Of a stretch of DNA of 64,000 nucleotides, positions 52,549-60,217 are shown piece by piece. The position numbers were made by a program, and so were the translations under genes. The stretch lies in contig OY762959.1 in assembly GCA_963667205.1 (NCBI GenBank), forward strand, positions 1,178,001 to 1,242,000, written 5' to 3'. Source of the stretch: CF-162 sp963667205. GTDB taxonomy: Bacteria > Chloroflexota > Dehalococcoidia > SM23-28-2 > RBG-16-64-32. Position 1 is the stretch's first letter; each line of letters begins with the position of its first letter. Below the pieces are notes generated by a model. The model was not told the origin of the DNA and did not search any database. It saw only the letters and a list, made by a program, of their open reading frames with translations.

Positions 52549-53502
52549 TCAGCGCCGGCTGCTGACCGCGCCAGGTATCGTCTCGACGCGGACACGTGGA
52601 TAGAGGATGTCGACCTCGCGGCGGTGGCAGAGCTCGGTGCCGGGTGTGAGAACGGCGGCCGTGCCGGCGGCGATTCCCAGGCGCAGCGCGTCCTCCATCG
52701 GACTGCCGCGGCTGAGCGCAAGGACGACGCCGGCGACGAAGGCGTCACCGGAACCGACTGCGCTGACGGCGCGCACGCGGGGCGCGATGCCCCGCCAGAC
52801 GCTGCCGCGCGAGACCGCGATCGCGCCGTGCCGGCCACGCGTGGCGAGGACCGTGGGGACGCCGCTTTCGTGCACATCCCAAGCGGCGGCGAGCGTGGAC
52901 TCCTCGTCGTCCAGCGTCCGCCCGACCAGCCGCTCGAACTCGCGCCGGTTACCCTTGACGATCTCCGGGTGCGCGGCGGTGCCCTCGGCCAGCGGATCCT
53001 GATCGGCGTCGAGGACGGTGTGGACGCCGGCGTCGCTGGCCTCCTGGATGATCTCGTTGTAGCAGTGGCCGGAGAGCGGCGGCGGGATACTCCCCGCCAG
53101 CACCAGCCAATCCCCGGGCTCCAGGCGCGAGCGAAGGCGCGCGCGCAGCTCATCGAGGGCGCCTTCCTCAGTGTCCGGTCCCGGCGCACTGAGGATCGTC
53201 GTGCCGTGGCGAGCCTCATCGAGGATCGCGATGTTCGTTCGCGTCTCGCCCTCCGTGTGCACGAAGTCCGTCTCGATGCCGGCCTTCTCGATCTCCTGCA
53301 CGACGTAGCGGCCGAGTCCGCCCGGCGCGAATCCCATCGCGATGCTCTCGCCGCCGAGTTCCCGGACGACGCGCGAGACGTTGATGCCCTTGCCGCCGGG
53401 ATCGAAGCGGCTGGACTTGACGCGCAGGGTGTCGCCGGCCACGAACTTCTGCAGCACCAGGGTCTGGTCGACGGCCGGGTTCATCGTGACGGTGACAATC
53501 AT
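52549..53502 (-). CDS. PfkB-family sugar kinase, 1-phosphofructokinase type
   Basis: 317 residues. N-terminus VTVTMNPAVDQTL, GGKGINVSRVVRELGG and the catalytic GSGDAFVAG are those of the FruK/LacC branch. It should phosphorylate a ketose phosphate such as fructose-1-phosphate or tagatose-6-phosphate. No PTS genes are near. Overlaps hpf by 4 bp. Confidence 0.92.
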   Translation of the reverse strand: MIVTVTMNPAVDQTLVLQKFVAGDTLRVKSSRFDPGGKGINVSRVVRELGGESIAMGFAPGGLGRYVVQEIEKAGIETDFVHTEGETRTNIAILDEARHGTTILSAPGPDTEEGALDELRARLRSRLEPGDWLVLAGSIPPPLSGHCYNEIIQEASDAGVHTVLDADQDPLAEGTAAHPEIVKGNRREFERLVGRTLDDEESTLAAAWDVHESGVPTVLATRGRHGAIAVSRGSVWRGIAPRVRAVSAVGSGDAFVAGVVLALSRGSPMEDALRLGIAAGTAAVLTPGTELCHRREVDILYPRVRVETIPGAVSSRR

Positions 53503-54083
53503 GCCGGTTCCAGGTTCTCTTCCAGGATCAGGCCGTAGTCCCCGTAGGAGCGCCGGTAGACCAGCGCCAGCTGGTCGCGGTCGGCGTCGCGAAAGAGGAA
53601 GAACATGTGGTCCAGCATCTCCATCTGCTCGATCGCTTCGGCTTCTGTCATCGGCTTCATCGCGAAGTGCTTGATGCGCACGACGCGACCGGCGACGATC
53701 TCCGTATCGGGCGGCAGCGGCTCTTCCTCCGGCTCGGACGGTCCGGCGCCGGGCAGACGCTCTTCCTTGCCGACGCGGCGCTGGCTGCGCAGGAGCTTGC
53801 GCTCCTTGAAGCGCTTGGCCTGCCGGTCGAGCACGTCGACGACGGCGTCGACGGCGGCTTCCATCTCGTGGTTGCGTTCTTCCGCCCGCAGGTAGTTGCC
53901 GCTGGCATCGATCGTCACCTGCACGACGAAGCGGCCCTCGCCGCTCTTCGCCTCGCGACGCACGTCGACGATGGCGTGCTCGGCCATCGGCAGGTGCCGC
54001 GCGATGCGGGCCAGGTGTTCGCTCGCGTACTCGCGGAAGCGATCGCTGATCTGCAGGTGCTGTCCGCGGAAGATGACGTCCAT
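53499..54083 (-). CDS. hpf: Ribosome hibernation promoting factor, long form
   Basis: 194 residues. The N-terminal ribosome-binding domain (GQHLQISDRFREYASEHL) and the C-terminal dimerisation domain (KHFAMKPMTEAEAIEQMEML and HMFFLFRDAD) are separated by an acidic linker. The long form makes 100S ribosome dimers in resting cells. AGGAAGGAG site and a good promoter precede it. Confidence 0.96.
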   Translation of the reverse strand: MDVIFRGQHLQISDRFREYASEHLARIARHLPMAEHAIVDVRREAKSGEGRFVVQVTIDASGNYLRAEERNHEMEAAVDAVVDVLDRQAKRFKERKLLRSQRRVGKEERLPGAGPSEPEEEPLPPDTEIVAGRVVRIKHFAMKPMTEAEAIEQMEMLDHMFFLFRDADRDQLALVYRRSYGDYGLILEENLEPA

Positions 54084-54116
54084 CCGGGCTCCTTCCTTCT
54101 ATCTCTTCTGCGGTCG

Positions 54117-54146
54117 ATTGTATGCCGCCTGTGAATCCCGTCTCAA
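54117..54146 (-). promoter_or_regulatory. hpf operon promoter
   Basis: Minus-strand TTGAGA (54146 to 54141), 18-bp spacer, TACAAT (54122 to 54117), about 34 bp before the ATG. The intervening leader carries the ribosome site. Confidence 0.6.
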
Positions 54147-54167
54147 CCGGCCGTTTGGCAGGGCCAA

Positions 54168-54881
54168 TCAGCTCTCTCTCGCGAACGTGAGACTGTACAC
54201 CCGGTCCGCGCCCGCACTCCTGAGGTCGCGCGCGCAGGCGTCGAGCGTCGCGCCGGTCGTCATCGTGTCATCGACGAGGACGACGCTGCCGCTGACCGGC
54301 TCGCGTCCGGACGCGAAGGCACCCTTCACGTTGGCGCGCCGCGCCGCCTCGTCCGGCTGCTCGACTTGCGACGCTCCCGCCCGGCGCGACAGCGCCCGCC
54401 CGGCGACCGTGATGCCGGTGCAGCGGCCGATCTCGCTCGCCAGAAGCGCCGACTGGTTGTAGCCTCGCCGGCGCTGACGAGAGCCGGCCATCAGCACCGG
54501 CACGATCGCCGAGACGCACGGCTTCCACGCCAGCAGGAGGGCCGCCATCGCCTCGCCCATCTGCGGGGCGACGGCAGAGAGACCGTTGTACTTGAGCGCG
54601 TGGATCAGGTCTCGCGCCGGCCCGCCGTAGGCATAGACGGAACGGACGGCGGTGAACGCGGGTTGCTCGCCGCGGCACTGTTCGCAGCGGCTGTCCCTGC
54701 TGGGCTGCCAGCAGACGCCGCACCGCGGGTGCTCAGCCGCCACCATCCGCGACGAGCAGCCGTCGCAGACGAAGCGGCCGAAGGCGCGGCAGGAGACACA
54801 GCGCGGCGGAAAGACGGCGTCGAGCGCGTGTGACCAGAGCCGGGAGGCAAGCGACCGCTGACGGACGAGCGCCGAGGTCAC
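54168..54881 (-). CDS. comF: ComF-family phosphoribosyltransferase-like protein
   Basis: 237 residues with an N-terminal zinc region of several CxxC pairs (CVSC, CDGC, CGVC, CEQC) and a type I PRT domain with VVLVDDTMTTGATLDACAR. ComF proteins take part in DNA uptake in competent bacteria; no other competence gene is near. GTG start overlaps the PLP gene stop as GTGA. Confidence 0.93.
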   Translation of the reverse strand: MTSALVRQRSLASRLWSHALDAVFPPRCVSCRAFGRFVCDGCSSRMVAAEHPRCGVCWQPSRDSRCEQCRGEQPAFTAVRSVYAYGGPARDLIHALKYNGLSAVAPQMGEAMAALLLAWKPCVSAIVPVLMAGSRQRRRGYNQSALLASEIGRCTGITVAGRALSRRAGASQVEQPDEAARRANVKGAFASGREPVSGSVVLVDDTMTTGATLDACARDLRSAGADRVYSLTFARES

Positions 54882-56197
54882 TTCGCCTCTTCCCGCTCGC
54901 GGGTGAGGCCGTCGATGAAGTCCATGATCACGTTGCGCACCATGCCACGGTCCGGCAGGCGCACGACGGAGCCGTAAACGCCCGCGCCGGTGGACTCTCC
55001 GCCCTTCTCGCGCACGTCGTCGACGGCCTCACGCAGCGTCGCCAGGAACTCGTCGACGATGGCGGCGTGGGCGGGCGTCACCATGAAGTGGAGGCTGGGC
55101 GGCAGCTGCTGGCGGTCCGGATACCAGCCGCGCGCGCCCAGCGCCTCGGAGAGGACGTAGATGTCGAACTCATCGGAGCCGACGGCGAAGAGGCTGATGT
55201 CGGGCTCGCCGAGGATCTTGAGGCCGGGCGTGGCCCGCACCCCCTCCTGGAGCCCCTTCGTGGCAGCGACGATCTTCGCCGCGAGCCGCTTGTAGCCGGC
55301 CTCTCCCAGGTAGTTCATGCAGGCCCAGGCGGCGGCGATCGCACCGCCCGGACGGCTGCCGGTCATCGTCGGCGAACCGTAGAGGCCGCCGGGCCAGTCC
55401 GTCACCGCGAAGAACTGGTAGCGGCCGTAGGCCGGATCGCGGTACATGATCGTCGAGGCCCCGCGGGCCGCGTAGCCGTACTTGTGGCAGTCCGCAGAGA
55501 TCGAGCTTACACCCGGCACGCGGAAGTCCCACGGCCGGACCTCGTTGCCAAGCCGCTCCCAGAACGGGAGCAGGAAGCCGCCGACGCAGGCGTCGACGTG
55601 GCAGGGGATATCGCGCTCAGAGGCCGCAGCGGCGATCTCCGGGATCGAGTCGATCGTGCCGAACGGGAAGTTGGGCGCCGAGCCGACCATGAGCACGGTG
55701 TTTGGGGTGATCGCCTCCTGCATCGCCGAGACGTCTACGCGCAGGCCGTCGTCCAGCGGGGCGTGGATCGCCTTGACGCCGAGGTATTGCGCCGACTTAT
55801 CGAACGCCGGGTGGGCGCTGAGCGGGATCACCATCTCCGGCTCCGTGATCCCCTTCTCTTCGCGGGCCCGGTCGCGAGCCGTCTTCACGGCCATGAGAAT
55901 GCTCTCCGTGCCGCCGGAGGTCATGTTGCCGATCGCCTCGGGCTCGCCGAGCAGACCCGCCGTCATGGCGACGACCTCGGATTCGAACTTCTTGAGGCTC
56001 TTGAAGGCGTCGGGGCCAAGGCAGTTCGTGAAGATCGCCTTGCTGTAGGCGTCGCGGAGGACTTCCGCCACGTCGTCACCGGCGTAGTAGACGAGGCTCC
56101 AGATGCGGCCGCCCATCCAGTCCGCGTCTCCGCTCAGGGCGTCGTCGAGTTCGGAGTTGACCTGGTCGCGGGACTTGCCATCGGGGGGAAGGTTCAT
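54878..56197 (-). CDS. PLP-dependent decarboxylase, sphingosine-phosphate-lyase-like
   Basis: 439 residues from ATG 56197 (AGGAGG site). Group II PLP decarboxylase fold: GNMTSGGTESILMAVKTAR, HVDACVGGFLLPF and the cofactor Lys in SADCHKYGYAARG. The layout is nearest to S1P lyase/glutamate- and tyrosine-decarboxylase-like proteins; substrate unknown. The longer frame to 56902 overlaps moaX and is rejected. Confidence 0.92.
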   Translation of the reverse strand: MNLPPDGKSRDQVNSELDDALSGDADWMGGRIWSLVYYAGDDVAEVLRDAYSKAIFTNCLGPDAFKSLKKFESEVVAMTAGLLGEPEAIGNMTSGGTESILMAVKTARDRAREEKGITEPEMVIPLSAHPAFDKSAQYLGVKAIHAPLDDGLRVDVSAMQEAITPNTVLMVGSAPNFPFGTIDSIPEIAAAASERDIPCHVDACVGGFLLPFWERLGNEVRPWDFRVPGVSSISADCHKYGYAARGASTIMYRDPAYGRYQFFAVTDWPGGLYGSPTMTGSRPGGAIAAAWACMNYLGEAGYKRLAAKIVAATKGLQEGVRATPGLKILGEPDISLFAVGSDEFDIYVLSEALGARGWYPDRQQLPPSLHFMVTPAHAAIVDEFLATLREAVDDVREKGGESTGAGVYGSVVRLPDRGMVRNVIMDFIDGLTREREEAK

Positions 56198-56225
56198 GGG
56201 GCGCCTCCTGGGCGAAGATAGCGCC

Positions 56226-56254
56226 ATCCTAGCAGGGACGGCGGGAAGTTGGAA
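56226..56254 (-). promoter_or_regulatory. Promoter of the PLP decarboxylase-comF pair
   Basis: Minus-strand TTCCAA (56254 to 56249), 17-bp spacer, TAGGAT (56231 to 56226). Start point about 22 bp before the ATG. Confidence 0.4.
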
Positions 56255-56329
56255 CGGGGGAGAAGCGACACACAATATGAGACTTGGATCACAGTAGAGC
56301 ACGAAGGGGCGGACTAGACTGAATGCGCT

Positions 56330-57013
56330 ATGGGCAAAGCGACGGTGCGGCTGTTCGCGCGGCTGGCGGAACTCGCCGGAACGCGCGAGACGGAAGTGGA
56401 GCTGGGCGAGGGCCTGACGGCCGCCGGCGTGTTCGACGTTCTGGTGGCGCGCTATCCCACGCTCAGCGGCTTCGATGCGATCGTCCGGTTCGCCGTCAAC
56501 TCGGAGTTCGTGGAGACCTCTCAGCCGGTTCGCGATGGTGATGAAGTGGCGCTGATCCCGCCGGTTAGCGGCGGCGGCGGCCTCTTCGAGGTGACTGCGG
56601 ACCCGCTCGACCCGGAACGCGTCGCCGAGCACGTGCGGCGGGACTATGCCGGGGCCATCGCGCTCTTCTACGGGGTCGTCCGCGATCACAGCCGCGACCG
56701 CAAGGTGCTGCACCTTGAGTACGAAGCCTACCCGGAGATGGCGACGAAAGTGATGCGCCAGATCGCCGCCGAGATACAGCAGCGCTTCGGCGTGGCGGAG
56801 ATCGCGATCCAGCACCGCACCGGCCGCCTGGAGATCGGCGAGACGTCGCTGCTTGTGGCCGTCTCTGCCGCGCACCGCGCTGAGGCGTTCGAGGCGTGCC
56901 ACGCGCTTGTCGACCGCTTTAAGGAGACGGTGCCGATCTGGAAGAAGGAAGTGTTCGAGGGCGGCGAGGAGTGGATCGAGGGTGATCTGTCGCCGCCTGA
57001 AGCCCAGGTATGA
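56330..57013 (+). CDS. moaX: Fused MoaD-MoaE molybdopterin synthase
   Basis: 227 residues. Residues 1-83 are MoaD (ubiquitin-like, ending VALIPPVSGGGG), and about 87-227 are MoaE with VRDHSRDRKVLHLEYEAYPEM and PIWKKEVFEGGEEWIEG. A free C-terminal Gly-Gly is needed on MoaD for sulfur transfer, so cleavage after the GGGG junction is expected, as described for MoaX of Mycobacterium. The -10-like TAGACT (56315-56320) is 9 bp before the ATG and no ribosome site is seen. Confidence 0.94.
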   Translation: MGKATVRLFARLAELAGTRETEVELGEGLTAAGVFDVLVARYPTLSGFDAIVRFAVNSEFVETSQPVRDGDEVALIPPVSGGGGLFEVTADPLDPERVAEHVRRDYAGAIALFYGVVRDHSRDRKVLHLEYEAYPEMATKVMRQIAAEIQQRFGVAEIAIQHRTGRLEIGETSLLVAVSAAHRAEAFEACHALVDRFKETVPIWKKEVFEGGEEWIEGDLSPPEAQV

Positions 57014-57065
57014 GGGAGGCTAGCAAGATATTTGAGCATCTGCTAGAATAAGCGCGCCTGAACTC

Positions 57066-57095
57066 TTGACCCGCCAGAGGTTCTGGCGAGATAAT
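57066..57095 (+). promoter_or_regulatory. P450 promoter with embedded operator
   Basis: TTGACC (57066-57071), 18-bp spacer, GATAAT (57090-57095). The spacer is filled by a perfect dyad CGCCAGA-GGT-TCTGGCG (57072-57088). A protein bound there would occlude polymerase, so the P450 operon is probably inducible. The cognate regulator is not identified. Confidence 0.75.
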
Positions 57096-57127
57096 TGGGC
57101 ATCCCATCTCGGGAGAGGAGTCTGAAC

Positions 57128-58366
57128 ATGACTACCGAACCAGCCAAGCCGCCGATCGAGCCCGTGAAGGACTGGTCGACTGACTACGACATCTTCGACC
57201 CCGGCTACATCAAGGATCCCTTCCCTACTTGGGACGAGCTCCGCGAGAAGTGCCCGGTGGCGCACACCAAACGCTGGGGCGGCTCCTGGATGCCGACGAC
57301 CTACGCGGACCTGCGCAAGATCGCCGCAGACGTCGACGTCTTCTCCTCCCGCAACCCCCTCGTGGCGGACGCCGGAGTACCCGCTGAGCTTGACGTGGAG
57401 CTGGAGGAGCAGGCCTCGGCCGGCGCGCCGCCCATCTCCTCCGACCCACCGGTCCACACCTGGTCAAGAGCGCTCCTCCTGCCCAAGTTCTCGATCAAGG
57501 CCGTCTCAAGCTATGAAGAGGAGACGCGAGAGCTCTGCCGCTCTCTGATCGACGGCTTCATCGACAAGGGCCGCGCCGACGCCGCCGCCGACTACGCGCA
57601 GCAGATCCCGCCGCGCGTCATCGCCAGCATGCTCGGTATCACGCAGGACCGCGCGGGCGAATTCACGGAGTGGGTGCGCGGCTTCCTGGAGTTCGGCCTG
57701 ACGAACGTTGACATACGCAGCGGCTCGGCGATGCAGATCTTCTCGTTCCTCAACGAGGAGATCCAGCAGCGCAAGGCGAACCCCGGCGACGACCTGATCA
57801 GCTACATGCTTGCGGCGGAGGTCGAGGGCGCGCCCTACCCGATCCCGGAGCCGCACGTTCTCGGCACCTGCTTTCTGCTCCTCGTCGCCGGCATCGACAC
57901 GACCTGGAGCTCAATCGGCTCGGCGATGTGGCACCTGGCGCAGAACCCCGACCACTGCCAGCGCCTGATCGACGAGCCCGAGCTGATCACGCCGGCGGTC
58001 GAAGAGCTGCTGCGGGCCTACGCGCCGGTGACGATGGCGCGCGAGGTAACGAGGGACGCGCAGTACGACGGCTGCCCGATGAAGGAAAACGACAGGGTCC
58101 TGATGAACTTCCCAGCCGGCAACCGCGACCCGCAGAAGTTCGAGAACCCGGACGAGGTGATCCTTGACCGCAAGGTCAATCCACACATCGCTTTCGGCGT
58201 CGGCATCCACCGCTGCGCGGGCTCTAATCTCGCGCGGATGGAGATGCAAGTGTCGATCGAGGAGTGGCTGAAGCGCATCCCGGAGTTTCGCCTGGAGGAC
58301 CCCGGAGCGGTCACCTGGGCCGGCGGCCAAGTGCGCGGGCCGCGCAAGTGCGCGGTGGTGTTCTAA
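57128..58366 (+). CDS. Cytochrome P450
   Basis: 412-residue soluble bacterial class I P450. The haem loop FGVGIHRCAGSNLARME contains the Cys thiolate ligand, the I-helix is LVAGIDTTWSS and the K-helix ExxR is in VEELLRAY. GAGAGGAG lies before ATG 57128. The next gene, 2 bp away, is its likely ferredoxin electron donor. Substrate unknown. Confidence 0.97.
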   Translation: MTTEPAKPPIEPVKDWSTDYDIFDPGYIKDPFPTWDELREKCPVAHTKRWGGSWMPTTYADLRKIAADVDVFSSRNPLVADAGVPAELDVELEEQASAGAPPISSDPPVHTWSRALLLPKFSIKAVSSYEEETRELCRSLIDGFIDKGRADAAADYAQQIPPRVIASMLGITQDRAGEFTEWVRGFLEFGLTNVDIRSGSAMQIFSFLNEEIQQRKANPGDDLISYMLAAEVEGAPYPIPEPHVLGTCFLLLVAGIDTTWSSIGSAMWHLAQNPDHCQRLIDEPELITPAVEELLRAYAPVTMAREVTRDAQYDGCPMKENDRVLMNFPAGNRDPQKFENPDEVILDRKVNPHIAFGVGIHRCAGSNLARMEMQVSIEEWLKRIPEFRLEDPGAVTWAGGQVRGPRKCAVVF

Positions 58367-58368
58367 AG

Positions 58369-58572
58369 ATGAGAATCAAGGTCGATACCGAAAAGTGTGA
58401 AGGTCACAACCGTTGCTTCGTCGTCGCCGGCGAGCTATTCGAGCTCGATGATTCCGGTTACGCCCACGAGGTCGGCGACGGCAAAGTGCCGGCCGCGCTC
58501 GAGGAGAAGGCGCGCCTCTCGGTGACGAACTGTCCCGAGCAAGCGATCTCCATCGACGAAGACGACAAATAG
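58369..58572 (+). CDS. P450-associated single-cluster ferredoxin
   Basis: 67 residues with CEGHNRC near the start and CPEQ near the end, leaving only three cluster Cys: the Cx2Hx2C...CP pattern of [3Fe-4S] ferredoxins that serve bacterial P450s. Directly follows the P450 stop. No ferredoxin reductase is nearby. The 60 bp after it hold no gene. Confidence 0.95.
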   Translation: MRIKVDTEKCEGHNRCFVVAGELFELDDSGYAHEVGDGKVPAALEEKARLSVTNCPEQAISIDEDDK

Positions 58573-58632
58573 CGACCGCCTCGCGTCCCGCATCCGCTGG
58601 CTCGCCATAAGGCCGCGCAAGTGCTTCCTCGC

Positions 58633-59548
58633 CTATCCCGAAAGAATGTCAGCGAGAGCGAGGCTGGTGCGCCTCATCGCCCTGAAGTCCTCGACTGATG
58701 CGCCATCGTAGAGGATATCGGCCCACTCGACGTATTGCTCCCCAAATCAAGTCACCGGCTCTTATGCCTTTAGCGCGCGCCAACTCAGAACCCATTCCTT
58801 CTCGCAGCTGCACTATTACATTAGTCGCCATGCTGCATTGCCGAGTCGCGTCCTTGACTCTGTTGCCCACCGTGCGCGCCACTGGCACCACCGAGAGCCC
58901 GGCTCGCCTCGCAGACGTCTCAGATCCTTGGACAAATTCAGATCCAAGGTATGTTCCTTGATAGTCCGGCGCAGCAGATGCCACGGCGGCGAGAGCCGCA
59001 GCGGCAGCGGCGCTTGCAGCGCATTTGGCGTCCATCGTCTCGGATTCTTCCGACAGACTCGCCGCCGAAGATGCACCGGCTAACGCCAGTGCAGCATTCA
59101 CTGGCGTTGCGTCCATCCCGAAGCGCATGGCCGCAACGAGGGCCTCCCGAACACCATCACAGCCAGAGCGATGAGCAACAAGCTCGGCGATGGATACTGC
59201 TAGAGCTATTGCCTGCGCGTCCGTAAGTTGGGCTGGGTGGCAGAAGCACCGTCGCGCACTCATGACCGTAAGTTGGTTGCATACGACCAATTCGCTCTTC
59301 TCCACGGCAGGAACGCCTTCGACCGTAAGGAGAATGCAGTCCTGCTCCCGGGCGAACTCCATCGCGCACGCTCGCGATGTTGCGAAGTGATAACCCTTCT
59401 GCCCGAATTCTAATTGGGATGGATCCATCCTCCTCGTCGACCAGGGCAACGCCTTGAGCTCGTACAGCCTGTCGACGGTAGCGCTGTGCCAGTCACCGTA
59501 AAGCGATGAAGGTCCATCTCCTGAGACAGGTTTGAATCCAACTGCCAT
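58633..59548 (-). pseudogene. Orphan gene with DUF7666-like N-terminus, frameshifted
   Basis: From ATG 59548 (MAVGFKPVSGDGPSSLYGDW), the first 120 residues look like the phage-associated DUF7666-type domain (FGQKGYHFATSRACAMEF, then VVCNQLTV). An Ala-rich middle follows. The frame is lost at a CCCC run (58740-58743): the present frame runs to 58649 as a basic nonsense end, while +1 reading gives EQYVEWADILYDGASVEDFR and then AMRRTSLALADILSG with a stop at 58633, far more protein-like. Base composition is lower in GC than the neighbours, so transfer is likely. DUF assignment is moderate confidence. Confidence 0.6.
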
Positions 59549-59648
59549 GGTAGAGATTCTAGCAGTCCCAGCGAGCAAGTCTCTCATGCTGAAGCTCTCG
59601 AACCATCAGGGAAGCCAAGCCGACCAACGCGCTGCAACAGCGAACCGG

Positions 59649-59654
59649 TAGAAT
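59649..59654 (+). promoter_or_regulatory. -10 box of the Nudix gene
   Basis: TAGAAT ends 7 bp before the GTG start, so the transcript would begin at the start codon. No matching -35 or ribosome site. Confidence 0.4.
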
Positions 59655-59661
59655 CGGAAGC

Positions 59662-60213
59662 GTGGCGGAAGAACTGAAGCACGTCGGCGGCGAGAATCTG
59701 CGCTACTGCTCCCGCTGCGGCGCGACGCTCGCAGTCCGCCTGATCGAGACCGAGGACCGGCCGCGCCTGATCTGCGACCGCGGCCACATCCTGTACGTCA
59801 ACCCGGTGCTCGTCGTCGGCGTTATTCCGGAGCGGCGCGGACGCATCCTGCTGCTGCGCCGGGCGATTGAGCCGCGCCTCGGCACGTGGACGTTCCCGGG
59901 CGGCTTCATGGAGATCGACGAGACGGTGGAGGAAGCGGCGGCGCGCGAGGCCCACGAGGAGGTCAACCTGCACGTTCGCGTGCTCGACCTGATCGGCATC
60001 TACACAAAGCCCGGCCCGTCGCCGGGCCCCGGCATCGTCTCGATCGTCTTCCGCGGCACGGTGGCGACCGGCCGCCCGCAGCCCGGCCGCGAGGCGCTGG
60101 AGGTGCGCTGGTTCAAGCCGGAGGAGATCCCCTGGAAAGACCTGGCCTACGAGACGACGGGCTGGGCGCTCAGCAACTGGCTCGAGCACAAACGCCTCTT
60201 CGGTCGCCGCTAG
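59662..60213 (+). CDS. Nudix hydrolase with zinc ribbon
   Basis: 183 residues. N-terminal CSRC pair and a later CDRGH form a small zinc ribbon as in NudC/Nudt-type proteins, then Nudix box GGFMEIDETVEEAAAREAHEE with the catalytic glutamates. The family hydrolyses nucleoside diphosphates linked to other moieties; the substrate is uncertain. GTG start, leaderless-looking. Confidence 0.93.
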   Translation: MAEELKHVGGENLRYCSRCGATLAVRLIETEDRPRLICDRGHILYVNPVLVVGVIPERRGRILLLRRAIEPRLGTWTFPGGFMEIDETVEEAAAREAHEEVNLHVRVLDLIGIYTKPGPSPGPGIVSIVFRGTVATGRPQPGREALEVRWFKPEEIPWKDLAYETTGWALSNWLEHKRLFGRR

Positions 60214-60217
60214 CCGC

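Noticed and set aside
54830..56221. 463-codon plus-strand open frame
   Set aside because: Antisense to the PLP decarboxylase; no domain or ribosome site.
58573..58632. Attachment site or insertion-sequence end next to the orphan gene
   Set aside because: No direct repeat, inverted repeat or tRNA fragment could be found flanking the low-GC segment.
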